A stretch of 64,000 bases of DNA, taken from contig JAGTXK010000087.1 in NCBI GenBank assembly GCA_019096195.1, positions 372,001 to 436,000 of the forward strand, given 5' to 3'. The position numbers and the translations under genes were made by a program. Below the pieces are notes generated by a model, which was given only the letters and a program-made list of their open reading frames with translations, did no database searches and was not told the origin of the DNA. Positions 33,300 to 44,669 of the stretch are shown here, piece after piece. This stretch comes from Boletus sp. NGJ. Its lineage: Eukaryota > Basidiomycota > Agaricomycetes > Boletales > Boletaceae. The first letter of the stretch is position 1. Each line of letters starts with the position of its first letter.

Positions 33300-36200
33300 C
33301 TTGTCAGCCCATGGCCATGGAAAACTTGATAAACCGGCGATTCCCTAGCACGTGACTGAGTTGTCACGCAGAGGTATACCAATATTTTATGGAGTTGCCA
33401 ACGAATTAAAACACGATCTAGAGACTCGTCAGCTGAAGGTGCACGAGAAAATGCACTTGCCAGTTCATACAATCGCGTCAATTGGGCGGTATCCACGCGC
33501 GCTAATGGCATGCAAACGAGCCGTGACTTACCATATCGGGTAACCGCTCGACAGAACAAGTGAACTTCACACCCTGAGCCATGCAAACCCCAGTACACTA
33601 CATAATATTAGCCTCACACCAAACCACGTCTGCAACTCCCGGTGGTACAGTAGGGCTGACGAATGCCGGATTGCTACTTACAACGTTATGAAATGGGCTG
33701 TGAAATGAGTATTATTCGGTCGCCAGATAAGTTCGGAGCCACTCTAGCCATGAGTTTCTTTTTGAGGGGGGGCACTATCATAAATTTGCTAAAGCTCAAG
33801 GAGCTTTAGGAAGGAATTCACCGGGCGCAAACGGCATGCTCACATCCAGATCACCAGATGGACTACAGAATCCGTCTCTCTGAATTCTAAGGCCCGACAA
33901 GGGACCGTCCTAGACTGACGGCTCCCAACCGAGGTTGCTTCCCAGTCCCAACGCAAGCGAGACTTTACGAAGAAAGGACTCGGCATGTCTGGCCCCTGGT
34001 CCCAACCCTTGCCCGATCTGCTAGGCTATACGATTAGGTTATTATCGTACGAGCGGTTGCGCTCTGTTCGCAAAGCACCCGCAATTTGTTCCCTGGTCGA
34101 CCAATTTGGCCATGGCGGTTTGGGTTCGTGTCATATCTCTTCAGGGTGTTCTGTGACGAAACGTATACAACCTGCATTCGATTCCCGCTGGCATCGGGGG
34201 TAAGCCAGTGCGTGTCTCTGCGGACAATATCAATATCACCGTCCCTCTTGGGTAATCCATCAAGTCTTCTCTTGATGTCAGGCTTGCGGTCAGTGCGATG
34301 ATCATCGCCCTTTGCCCAGGGTTCCGAGGTCGTCTGCGCGTTTCTACTCCGTACGCAAGACAAAGACACTTTAACGTCTCGGCCATGATGATTTTTGGTA
34401 AAAATACTCTGAGGATGGCATCCACCTGCGTGCAAGCGTGTCGATGAGAGACAACGGGGTAGACGCGCAAGTTGTCTGTTCCCCCGCTGGGCTCATGAAC
34501 CGAATCAACTCTACGAGTGAACCCGAGATATGATCCAGCTCCCTTGGTGAAATCCGAGCCAGGACATTCGTCCGTTGAAACCCGACGCGGCTGGTTTAGT
34601 AGTCGGCCGATATCAGCATTAATGCCGAGGGACACGAGCATCTCCACCGCGAAAGCGGATGCAATCGCCAACCCACTTGGGTAGGGAGGCAGACACATCG
34701 AAAGTCTTATTCCCCTCGAATGGACTGGGATTCATGAATCGTTGAACTCTTTCATTTTTAAGGGTTCGATCCTATCCGTTTATAATACAAGGGTTTGATA
34801 GAACCGAACACTCGAGTTCGGTTCCAGATGATGTTATCAAGATAAATTGAACAACACCAGGCCTTGATCGTCTCGTCTATACAGAGGAACTGAGTTCGAT
34901 GAAATAAAGAGTGGTAAATTAGCCATTATCGATGTACAGGCATGTCCGGCACAGACGAAGGGTTGACCTTTTTACCAGTACACGAGGCTTGAAAGGTCGA
35001 CGTTATGGTTTCATCCATCCCACAATGCCTGCACAACACTGTCCACGGCGTCCGATCAGGTTCTGGTAAATGAAAGAACAGAAAAGAAAACGTTACTGGT
35101 GCGTCCGTTTTTACTGAATGTTTACAGTATCTTGACGTCTTCGGGGCTACTCTGGACGCATGCCCTGTCACCGGAAACGATAGGCACACTCCGTGTGATC
35201 GACCAGGAGGTTTGCCCTTGTTCCACTGGCGCACCATGCTGTGATACGACGCATCCATCACGATCGTCGTATCAGGTGCTTCATTTGCCATTTCCCTTCT
35301 CTCTGTCGTCCGTTATCACATGCGTCGCGCCAAACTTACAGACGAATGAATCTATGGTTTCGAAAGTTGAGACGTCGCAACATGTGGTTCACCCTCTACA
35401 GACCAGAATGTCAGATTTGACAAGCAGTAATGGGATCCATGCTGGATCACGCTTTTCAAACTGACATAATGTGGGCACAACGATGTGGCTCCAAATCTGC
35501 ACCATATGATCTGGTCCGTCGTCCAACCGACAAGACGGTGGTTCCGCATGCGTCGGGGAGTGTCACATCAGCTTGTTTCATCCCGTATTTAGGAAAGGAC
35601 GATACACCAGACGCGGACACGGGGATGAATCCATGGTAACATGCGGACTGGGTCCGAATTGGAAACCTTGCATGTGTCCTTGTGATCGGCCGGGATGATG
35701 CCGCGCAAACGTTTAACCCGACTTCCAAATGGGAGGGCGGGATTCAACTTTTACGGATCCGCTGATTTCGTTATAGAGCATACGGCGAGGCGTGAATGAT
35801 CAGCGGAGCGGGGCTTGCGTGAGATGGGCAGCTCCTTAAACAAGGCATCGAGGGTGCTTCGGGCAAACCAGGAAGTGAACGGATGGTGAGAATGGGACCC
35901 TTTTGCAATGCAACGAGGCATTTCCAAGTCCGTCAATAAGAGAATTTGGGGGTTCATTCTGACAGTGAAGGAGATATTGGAAGCGCGGTACCTTTTCCCT
36001 CTGTTTTGGCGCTTTCCTCTGAAGCTGCACGAGTGTCGCGGCTCTTTTTGTTTGCGGGAAATGGGTAATGGTGTTCCTGGCAGATTTTTCCAAAACAGCT
36101 AAAACAGCTTTATCGATGAGCAAAGGATCCCTATGTAGTGCTCAGCACAACGCGATCGAACCGCCGGAAACGAATTTGGTTTAGCTCTGTACAGAGCCGA

Positions 36201-36352
36201 GAGGGCTTACCCATTGGCCAGGAATCACCGCAGAACCAATATTCAGGAAGGCGTCATGACGAACCTTGGGAGAAACACCAATTGAATCCGCTTTTCTGCA
36301 AAGACGCTGAGACAGCCCAGACCGCGCACGTATTTTCTATGTAGTTCTTTGA
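33300..36352. other. 3 kb gene-poor stretch
   Basis: Short frames occur on both strands (for example minus 34,698-34,141 and minus 35,291-34,926) but none shows a family motif, codon-like bias across neighbouring frames, or a splice pattern that makes a longer protein. The stretch may hold decayed genes. I saw no long terminal repeats, terminal inverted repeats or reverse-transcriptase-like motifs. Confidence 0.4.
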
Positions 36353-37756
36353 TCAAGGTATCCGTGGATACAGGTGTACTGGTACAAGATTATTCCGAGA
36401 AGGCACGGAATCTGAGGGTATAGTTGTAGATGGAGGGTGACGGCGAGGTTTGAAGATCAGGACGACTATTAACCCGAATATAATGAGCAGGAGAAGAAAA
36501 ATAATTTTGCGACGACCAGTATTTTTCTGATACCTATCCGATGGATTTAGTTCATCTTAGTGGGACGCGGGGGGCGGAGGGAATGCGACATACTGGGTTG
36601 CAACATTTAGTTCCTTGACTGCTTCAGAAATATGCACTGAAGTTTGTTCGATATTGTATTCAACACTGTCTAGGAGAGTCCCTTGATCGATCACGAGAAC
36701 AGACAAGTCTTTGAAAAGCTCGGCCAAGGAGGCAATGGAATTAGCAATCTCCGTCAGCTCACGGTCACGAAGCCGTATGTCGTGTATCTGATCAGTGTCT
36801 TGGATCTGTGCTTGCTGGAACATGAGGTGGGCTGACATGCACGAGGTGATGGGAACACTGCACGCTTACTGCTGCCTGAACATCCTCGTCGACTGCTGTC
36901 AAACCTTCCGAGCCTTTGGATGTGATCGTGCCCGAGGCAATAAGAAGGTCTTGGTTTTTGATGGCATGGCCCTGAAGACCTGGAAGAGGGTGTGGAATTG
37001 AGAAATGACGTCATATATGAGTTCTAGAGGCCTCACGTTCCATGTACACACGTTGCTTCTTCCGGAAGGTTGAGCTGAGTCCTTGTACCCTGGCTGCAAG
37101 CCCTCTCTGTACATTTTTCGCTGCAAGCACCCCATGTTGATTCCTGTTCGAGGGCGGGAATGTATGGTCCTGGTCTGAGGTAATGTGTTGTATCAGAGTG
37201 TGACACCGCCGAAAGTCCTATTGAAACAGAAGGACGTGTCAAAAGGTGGACGGTGGAAATAACGGAACAAGATCATGTACTCTTGTTATATCGACAGTCG
37301 CTGCCTCGATTTCCTTCTCTTCAGCTGTCCGGTCCGCAAACCCGGGGAGAACATGCTTTGCGTGAAGTTTTTCGAGGGCGCCGACTTGGTTACAGTAGTT
37401 GGTATACGAGACGAGGGATATTGCAGGAGGAACGCACTTTTAGCCTGGGTGTTAGCAAGTAATTCCTCTACCTGGTCTGAGAGGTCGACCCTACAATCGC
37501 GTGACGAATGAGACATGGGAACTCCCAACTGGACAGGACGAGAGTACCATTTCGGAGGCAACTGGGCGTCTAGTGTGACGTGTCTCGCACCGGAGGTTAT
37601 GAGGTGTTCATGTTCGTCGCTGGTTTGGTACGGGTCGTCGTAGGACGACAGTGGACGTGAGAAACGAGACGACCTTGTTCTCGAGTCGCGATACGAGATG
37701 AATAGGAGGGTCCGCGAGCGCGTTGTGGGTGACGAAGACGACGCTGGGGTCGACAT
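36353..37756 (-). CDS. TLG2: t-SNARE Tlg2/syntaxin-16
   Basis: A Qa-SNARE of the trans-Golgi/endosome that drives fusion of endosome-derived vesicles. The N terminus carries TTRSRTLLFISYRDSRTRSS, a typical Tlg2 opening. The Habc region includes VDLSDQVEELLANTQAK, LHAKHVLPGFADRTAEE and VQRGLAARVQGLSSTFRKK. LQGHAIKNQDLLIASG leads into the SNARE helix: QIHDIRLRDRELTEIANSIA, AELFKDLSVLVIDQGTLLD with the central Gln, and VEYNIEQTSVHISEAVKEL. After the last intron comes YQKNTGRRK, the membrane anchor IIFLLLLIIFGLIVVLIF and a short lumenal tail. Several introns are in frame; the join PPKW|VDLSDQ removes about 62 bases. The gene appears complete. Confidence 0.92.
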
Positions 37757-38400
37757 TCGAGGATGCGACCATGGAGAGAACTGGCGTATGTGTCATCGGT
37801 GCTGTGACGCAAACAGATGTCAATATTGACACCGGCCGGCCGGGAAGCATGCACCGGCGCCCCATTGCATGGCAGTGAGTCGTCAGGTGGTTGGGTGGGT
37901 CGGGGTGGTGGTGGTTGTGAGGGTGGGGAGGAGGGCGAGTGTGGGTTGAGATCCGAGAGTGAAGAGGTGTGGCTCGAACGTGGGATATCCGGCCACACAA
38001 TTGAACAGAGCTGTTTCATCAAGTTCATCATCTTCCATCAGCTTTATTCTTTATCGTCCGTCAAATCTCGGAACTCTATACACATCTGAATCTAGCTCGC
38101 CTCCTGCGATTCTTATCGTATCTCGTCCGATCGTTTTCTTATGGTCTTGTGACTGCGCCGACTCACCGTCCACCCATCCACATTCCTTCATTACACCCAC
38201 TTCTCGTTTTCGCTACATTCGGGGCGATCGTTCTGCTGAGATATAAAGTCAACCGTCACCCCGCTGTCATCCCCATCCCCGCTCCCCACACCCCCTGCTG
38301 ATTCGCCATTGCACCGGTATGCTGTGCTAGCTGTGGTCTGCGCTATGAAACTGACGCCCTGCCACTGCAAGCCACTCTTATCCTAATCGACGCATCCGTC
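37757..38400. promoter_or_regulatory. divergent intergenic region between TLG2 and the Cys-rich gene
   Basis: About 640 bases between outward start codons. The sequence is C/T-rich nearest the cysteine-rich gene. Proline-rich frames here are short and not supported. No TATA box was identified with confidence. Confidence 0.4.
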
Positions 38401-38863
38401 ATGTGTAATCTCGAAACGTGGGTCTTCTATTTGCCATGCCTTTCTTTGGATGGCTAACCCCGCCTTCTTTGCCAGCGAAGGCACCAAGTACGGTTGCGGG
38501 GTCAGTGTCTCACGCTGCTTCTTCCCTCGTCGTATGGCTCACTTTGTCGTGCCTCGTGTAGCACTACAAAATGGTGAGCACTGCGCACTCTGTCGAAAAA
38601 GTGCCCTGACCGTCGCCCAGACCCGCAAAGTCAGAAAAATTGACTGTTCAAGCCCTTACTGTGTTCATTCCATTCGCCATCCCCGAAACTGTTCCGATTG
38701 TCGCTGCGAAAGGGTGCGTCGTCGCGGCGTCACGAAAACGATCTACGCTCATCGTTTGCAGTACCTTGGACCCGACTCGAAGGAAACCATCACGTTCACG
38801 ACCCCCGAGTACTGTGTCTCGTGCCAGTACTGGTTTAAAGGCGGTGCCCAACACCGTCGATGA
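38401..38863 (+). CDS. small cysteine-rich protein (about 80 residues, five exons)
   Basis: I do not know a function. Five small exons splice in frame: 38401-38417 (MCNLE..), then TEGTKYGCG, HYKM, a 93-base exon TRKVRKIDCSSPYCVHSIRH and onward to RCER, and YLGPDSKETITFTTPEYCVSC to the end QYWFKGGAQHRR. Intron ends are GT-AG throughout. Nine cysteines occur, with CGHY, DCSSPYC, CSDCRC and YCVSC spacings that suggest structural zinc binding. Similar tiny proteins with a CGH motif and a C-terminal CxxC-WF end occur in other basidiomycetes to my recollection. There is no signal peptide, so it is probably intracellular. Because the exons are so short, gene finders may miss it. Confidence 0.65.
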
Positions 38864-39001
38864 GCCACCGATTTATACGCCCGCATCTAATGACACAGTA
38901 CCTTAGAGCTACTATTGTTGCTACCCATTCATTGCTTTGTTGTACCACGACATCACTTGTATGTAAAAAAAAAAAAAAAAAAGTCTAAATCGATGACGTC
39001 G

Positions 39002-40933
39002 TCACCATTTCACTGTCAGGCCGATGACCTCACTCTCAACTGCCCGGTAATCGGTCCGGAACAGCTCCCGTCGCCGCTTCTCTGCGCCGGTATCCATGTC
39101 CACATCCCACCCGGTCCGGCCCGCTTCCCCTGGCCGACACATGTCCACTTGCACCGTCAGTGCAACATGGTTCGCGTAATCCAACTCATCTGAGCCCATT
39201 CCCCATGGTGGTGGCGTTGGTAACTTGCGCCAGTACGCCTCCTCAACTTCTTTTGTCCATTCCCGATTTCCCCATTTTGGCCCCTCCCCTGACATCGAAA
39301 CCCCATTCTCCTCCCAACTCCTCGCATACCCCTCCTCGTCTTCCGTCCGCTCGGATGCCTTGCCAATTCCGCGCAGCTGCCCACCCCCGTTCACGCACCC
39401 CCCTGGGCACGCCATCACCTCCACGTAATCATACCGCTTCTCGTCCCCCTCAGCCCCATTCTTCTTCGCTTTTGCTCTTATCCCAACCATGCGTCCCGCA
39501 GCACCCCTTCCGACCTGCACTCCAGCCTCTTTTCCAACCTTCCTCACCACGTTTTGTAGATTCCGGAATCCATAACACTTTGCCCCCTTGAACACGACCT
39601 CGCCATTGCTCTGCTTGTGCAGCATGTACTCTTCGTAATCTGATGTGCGCACCGTTTTCACGCTGAGATCCAATGGTTCTGGGCAAGCGTGCCTGACGGC
39701 GGACATGAGTGAATGGAGGTAGGAACCCGCACTCGTACCCGGGTGAAGCAGCAGCTCGGGAATATCTTCCAGGTTTTGTGCGTTGTCTTCTTCGGGAACT
39801 GGGACAGACAGATCCCAGCCCTTCTCGTGCATGAGTAGCTCAAGTTCCCCGGTCGTGATGACGCAGTCAACATCCCGCGTCGAATATACGTCGTTGTAAA
39901 AGTCCTGGCGCGATGCTTCGAGCTTTTTGTCATAACACGGCATCACAGCAACGTGATATATCTGATCAGGTCTATAGAACGTTGGTCAAAAATATTCTCT
40001 GTTGATGCCAACACGCACTGTTTTCCCCAGATGCTCGCTAGCCACGACTTGACCAATGTCCCCATCACTTGCTGGGGGCTTTTTGTCCGAGAGATGAAGG
40101 GTAACATTTCGGAATGCGTCTTTTCGGCATAGCATATCCATCCAGGACATGCGCTCGCCAACATCGGCAGCTTACCGTCCCTTTTGCGTTCCCAAAACTC
40201 TCGCGCATGCTCCAGTAGGGAGATATGTCGTGCAAAAGTCGTGTCATAGACATGTTCAAAGCCCAATACTTGCGTGCAAAACCCACCCACTCGCCGCATG
40301 ACCTGCCTCAGTCCGACAGGTCCACTTGAGCTCGATGACAACGTCGCCGAGAGCGACGCCAGACATTGGGGTGCGATCGACAACACCGGGACCTTGTGCG
40401 CCGGTGAACTCGCGGGCGGATTTCCCTCGAAGAAGTTGAGCACCTCCGTGTGTGACTGCAGAGTGATCAAGACTGATTCGGCCGACGTGATGCATCCACT
40501 TTGGGGCATGTAAATTGGGGTCACGGAATGCACGGAATGCGGACGACGTGCCTGCACGCAAGGCAATCGTTGAGACTGATCTGTGCCTGTTGTAATTTGC
40601 GTTCCGATGATTTGGGCGCAGTTGCGTCCTGTACAGAGGGGGTGGACGACACTTCATAATAAGATCCGAACGAGTCAATTCGGATATCCGTCTGGCAGGG
40701 CGAAGGGCGTTTTCCATGAACGGGGAATAGAAAGGGCGAGGAAGAACACGTACAGATGCGGATCCTGCATCATTCACTGTCTCTGGGGCGTTGAGTTGCT
40801 CGACTGGCTTGATGCATGCTTGTGAAGGAGTGAGGAAGTCGTTGAGGTCTGTTAGTGTCTATTTCGGTGTTGTGAGTCCCCGAGTGCACATCGTGGTTGG
40901 CTGATCACCCACCAGAGCACCAGAGAACGCCAT
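39002..40933 (-). CDS. NAR1: cytosolic Fe-S cluster assembly factor Nar1
   Basis: Nar1 is the [FeFe]-hydrogenase-like scaffold protein of the cytosolic iron-sulfur assembly (CIA) machinery, passing clusters to the targeting complex. The start MAFSGAL joins TLTDLNDFLTPSQACIKPVE. The N-terminal cluster ligands are the Cys of SQACIKPV and those in NDCLACSGCITSAES. The hydrogenase-like domain follows: PVLSIAPQCLASLSA, VGGFCTQVLGFEHVYDTTFA, MLASACPGWICYAEK, KSPQQVMGTLVKSW, MPCYDKKLEASR and MACPGGCVNGGGQL, giving the second cluster site. The C terminus ends EVIGLTVKW, a conserved aromatic end needed for CIA targeting in family members. One intron (40499-40551), between the Cys and Ser of LACSGC, uses a GC donor. 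The gene looks intact. Confidence 0.93.
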
Positions 40934-41588
40934 AACGTCAAGGGTGAGGAAGAAAGGGGGGTGGGGGGGACCCGAAATGAAAACGGAGGCCTGATCCGTA
41001 CTGATAGCAGTTGGCAAAGAGCGGAAATCGGAAGACGACCGACAAATCAGGAAGGTCAAGTTAGTCAACGCAAGTCCACTCCGTTGATTGCTCATTACTT
41101 TACAATATTGATAACAGGTAAGAGACCCTTGACCCGCGAGCTTGCATGGTTCGACGGTGACGAGCCGCCGCGAAGCCGGAAACTTCGAAAGTACGTCTGA
41201 GGCGTCCGTCACCCAGCTGCTATCCGACTTACGACAGAGTCTCAGCTTGTATCGGCGGGAAGGGAAAGAAGAAATAATGAGGCTCAAATACCATCAATGT
41301 CAACATTGGTCGCGCAGGTCTCTGAGTCAGCGCTAACCCATCATTGAAGTTAAGTGTCGTGAGACACCACAAACATCAAAAGTAGGCTACTACAACATGA
41401 GGGATGATTCATCTGAATACGGCTCCACCTAAAATGTGACAGACTGGCAGGTGGTTCAGAGGCAAAACGACACACTCACTGTCCAGTGGTGAAACCAGAG
41501 GATCCTCTGCTAACTGATGCCATAGTGTACCTACCTTCGCCGGTGCCGTGCTCCCTCCACATCAGACGTGCACTAAAGTAATCGATCA
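40934..41588. other. intergenic upstream of NAR1
   Basis: About 650 bases including the NAR1 5' flank. I see no coding signal apart from scattered short frames. Confidence 0.5.
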
Positions 41589-42065
41589 TTACCGAACGAC
41601 TGGGCGCCTATCATCATCCGGGTCAAGCTTGCCATCTTGGTCCCACTGGAAATTCGGATCAAAGGTGATTTTGTACAACAGGAGCATACTGTTAAAGCTA
41701 GAGCCATCGGTCGTATTCCAAAGGGAGTACCACTGTACACCGCCTGCGCCTTGCGAGTAGCTGCAAGCAAGGTACGTGATTCGCAACACAGGTCTGGAGG
41801 ACGAGGTGTTTCCTGGGGATCCGTCGGTGGGATCGTTTGGGAAAGGGTCGTCAGCGAATGAAATGTCGGCCGCGCTGTTTGACATATGGCCGTTGTTGAG
41901 GGACCATTTCGATGTAATGAAGAACTGTGCGTCTGTTGATGCGAGAGTGCTCGTTGGAAATGACACGGTGGTGCTGGTACTCAAGGAGTATTGTGCACCA
42001 ACGTTGGACGGGGACACGAGCCTGGTGGCAAGCGCCTGCAGCGCGTTGCTAGGACGAGGGCAATA
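41589..42065 (-). pseudogene. fragment of a PL14-type polysaccharide lyase
   Basis: A leftward frame reads QALATRLVSPSN, FPTSTLASTDAQFFITSKWS, NNGHMSNSAADISFADDPFP, SRPVLRITYLACSYSQG, GGVQWYSLWNTTDGSSFNSM and LLLYKITFDPNFQWDQDGKL. This matches my memory of the N-terminal half of basidiomycete polysaccharide lyase family 14 proteins. The expected continuation (GLRGG and the rest of the beta-jelly-roll) is missing: the frame runs instead into DPDDDRRPVVR and a stop. The upstream signal-peptide exon was not found either. I read this as a truncated remnant, though a short expressed form cannot be excluded. Confidence 0.5.
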
Positions 42066-42396
42066 CTGCAAAATCGTTCATCAAAAGTTCATCTGCAAGA
42101 CGGTGTGTAACGTTATCGCTTGACTACTCTACCTCCAGCCATTTGCGAGCTGTGGTTGGAGGATGGCTAGAAAAAAATGCAATAATCAATCCAAAACGGG
42201 GGTTAGTTACCCTCGGGGAGGCTGCCTCCCCCTCGGGTAGTTTTTCAGAGGTTGCTTCAATGAGTCCTTGACGTGTTCTAGTCACGTGTTGCCAGTTATA
42301 TCGCCACGTGAGACTGTACCGCTGAGGCCGCTCCATAAACGCGCGTGAAACTTGGAAATTGTACACGACAACGTTCATGGGCGGACGCTGCTAACA
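42066..42396. other. intergenic upstream of the amino-acid transporter
   Basis: About 330 bases without a gene. A short hairpin-forming palindrome, GGGGAG-GCTGC-CTCCCC, sits near 42,215. Confidence 0.5.
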
Positions 42397-44559
42397 ATGT
42401 TTTCACAACACTCAAAGCAAAAAAACGGCAACGCGGTTGGCGATGGAGAAGCCAGCCAACCATTGCTCAACGGGTCACTCGAGGATCTCACTGGAGGAGG
42501 CTCGGAGGATCACCCACACCTTTTGTTCGCAGCGCCGGATGATGAAGTTTCCGAAGGTCATAGAAGCCGTTCCGTCACACCTCGCCGCGGGGAACACACC
42601 GTCAGATTCCGAGAGGAGGTGCAAGTTATAGGTCCACCACTGAAGTCTACCATGCAGAGCCGAGAGACCGGTGCGTGCTCGTAACAGATTCCTTTAACTC
42701 GTCTCAGAAACTCCGATACAGAGTATGAACTTGACTCGGATGATTTCGATGATACTGCTCTGGCAGAAATCGAGCGTAACCAACAAAGAACGTCACGGAC
42801 ATCGGGACGAGGGCGGCGGGGGCGGCGACCCCCGCCATTGCTTGTGGGTCTCATGGACTCGTCGGCCGCTCGGATGACTCCCGACACGACCATCCCGATG
42901 TATGAGTCCGGAAATCAAGGTTCCTCCTCCAGCCTCGATCTCAGCGAGGTAGCCGCAAAACAACATGCTGGTGGTGGAATGTTAGACTCTGTCGCAAACA
43001 TGGCCAATTCAATCCTCGGGGCTGGTAAGCCTTATTCAATTCATTTTGTTATAGACTAACAGACACGACAGGTATCATTGGTGTGTACTTTCTCAGAGTA
43101 ACCGGACGTTTCACGCATTCAGAACATAGGTCTACCATATGCTGTCAGTCAAGCTGGTTTCTTCCTCGGAATAGTCTTGCTGGTTTTTCTCTGCGGTGTC
43201 ACAGATTGGACTATCCGTCTTGTCGTGATAAATGCCAAGCTCAGTGGCAGAAATTCTTACATTGAAATCATGCACAGTTGTTTTGGCCCAAGTGGTCGTG
43301 CTGCTGTGTCACTCTTCCAATTTTCTTTCGCATTCGGCGGTAGGTCTGTTCCTCACGATAGTGATAATCATCTGATTAGTATGGTTAAAGGAATGTGTGC
43401 ATTTGGTATCATCATTGGTCGGTCTTTCCCTCATTCTTCTTTGCAATCTCCAACGACTGCCCACAGGGGATACGATACCCCACGTCATTCGTTCGCTATT
43501 CCCAACACTCTACAAGATACCCGTCGTGTCCATATTCACCAACCGACAATTCATCATAGCACTCTGCACTATCTGTGTATCCTATCCACTCTCCCTCCAT
43601 CGTGATATTCACAAACTCTCTCGAGCATCTGGCCTGGCACTCGTCGGCATGCTGATAATCGTCACTTCCGTTCTGGTCGAAGGCCCGCATGTGGATCCAG
43701 AGCTAAGAGGAGATCCTTCAAAACGGCTCACATTCGTTGGCCCAGGTGTGTTCCAGGCGATCGGCGTCATCAGCTTCGCATTCGTTTGTCACCACAACTC
43801 CCTCCTCATATATGGTAGCCTGCGCACGCCGACGCTCGATCGCTTTACGCGCATCACCCACATATCGACCGCGATCTCTCTCGTCGCGTGTACTGTCCTC
43901 GCCATCTCCGCTTACTGGGTATTTACCGATAAAACACGAGGTAACATTTTGAACAATTTCTCGCCTGTAAGTACCTTTGCACTGGAGACACGTTCGAGAC
44001 ACTGAGGGGATGGACCCAGAGCGATACCTTGATCAACGTTGCCCGATTTTGTTTCGGATTGAACATGTTTACCACACTCCCTCTAGAATTGTTTGTCTGT
44101 AGAGAGGTAGGGAACCTCTCGACTGGGTCGGCTTGGGTGGTCTGACGACGATGGCGACAGGTCATCGAACAATACTTTTTCTCGCATGAAAGCTTTAGCC
44201 CTCAACGCCATTTATTCTTCACCAGCACTATCCTCTGCGCGGCGATGCTCCGTACGTAACGTCTCTCTCGCCATGCCCACCGAGAATCTATGCTTACATC
44301 TGAACTAGTTTCTCTCATCACGTGCGACCTGGGTGTGACGCTGGAGATTACAGGTGGTGTCTCAGCGACAGCCCTCGCCTTCATCTTCCCCGCGGCATGC
44401 TACCTCAAACTCACTGATCCTCGCGTGCCGTTTTACTCGCCAGCAAAGCTCCCCGCAGTCGCCTGTCTCGTCTTTGGGGTCCTGGTCATGGTCGTGTCAC
44501 TTTTCCTCGCGTTGGGTAAGGCATGGACGCCCGAGGGCGAAGCTAGGATATGCGCGTGA
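42397..44559 (+). CDS. AVT/SLC38-type amino-acid transporter
   Basis: An amino-acid/auxin permease family transporter, probably vacuolar like yeast Avt proteins. A long disordered, basic cytosolic N terminus (MFSQHSKQKNGNAVGDGEAS onward, with RTSGRGRRGRR) precedes MLDSVANMANSILGAG, then the 9-base microexon IIG (43072-43080) and LPYAVSQAGFFLGIVLLVFL. TM segments follow: CGVTDWTIRLVVINAKLSG, HSCFGPSGRAAVSLFQFSFA, CAFGIIIGDTIPHVI, FIIALCTICVSYPLSLHRDI, GLALVGMLIIVTSVLVEG, PGVFQAIGVISFAFVCHHN, STAISLVACTVLAISAYWVF, INVARFCFGLNMFTTLPLEL, SLITCDLGVTLEITGG, ALAFIFPAACYLKL and LVFGVLVMVVSLFLALG. This gives eleven helices, typical of the family. The acidic region EYELDSDDFDDTALAEIE lies just upstream of the core. 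Several introns are in frame. Confidence 0.9.
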
Positions 44560-44669
44560 TATTCACACGGAGTTGTATATTTAATTCGTCTAGAATAGTC
44601 ATACACAGCGGACAGGAATCTCTCTCTAGATAGCAACAGAACGGGAAATAAATAAATAAATCAAACTAA

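Noticed and set aside
34141-34698. Long leftward frame (MCLPPYPSGLAIASAFA..) as a membrane or transposon gene
   Set aside because: No recognised domain and no splice partners; base composition matches the neighbouring non-coding region.
34750-34790. A ggttcgatcc stretch resembling a tRNA T-arm
   Set aside because: No cloverleaf pairing, no acceptor stem and no matching D-arm or anticodon stem upstream.
38941-38990. Poly-A run after the Cys-rich gene as a retrocopied mRNA tail
   Set aside because: It sits downstream of an intron-containing gene, so the gene is not a retrocopy; the run is probably simple sequence.
42210-42235. GC-rich hairpin near 42,215 as a terminator
   Set aside because: Short stem in a non-coding spacer with no known eukaryotic terminator role; no poly-T follow-up.
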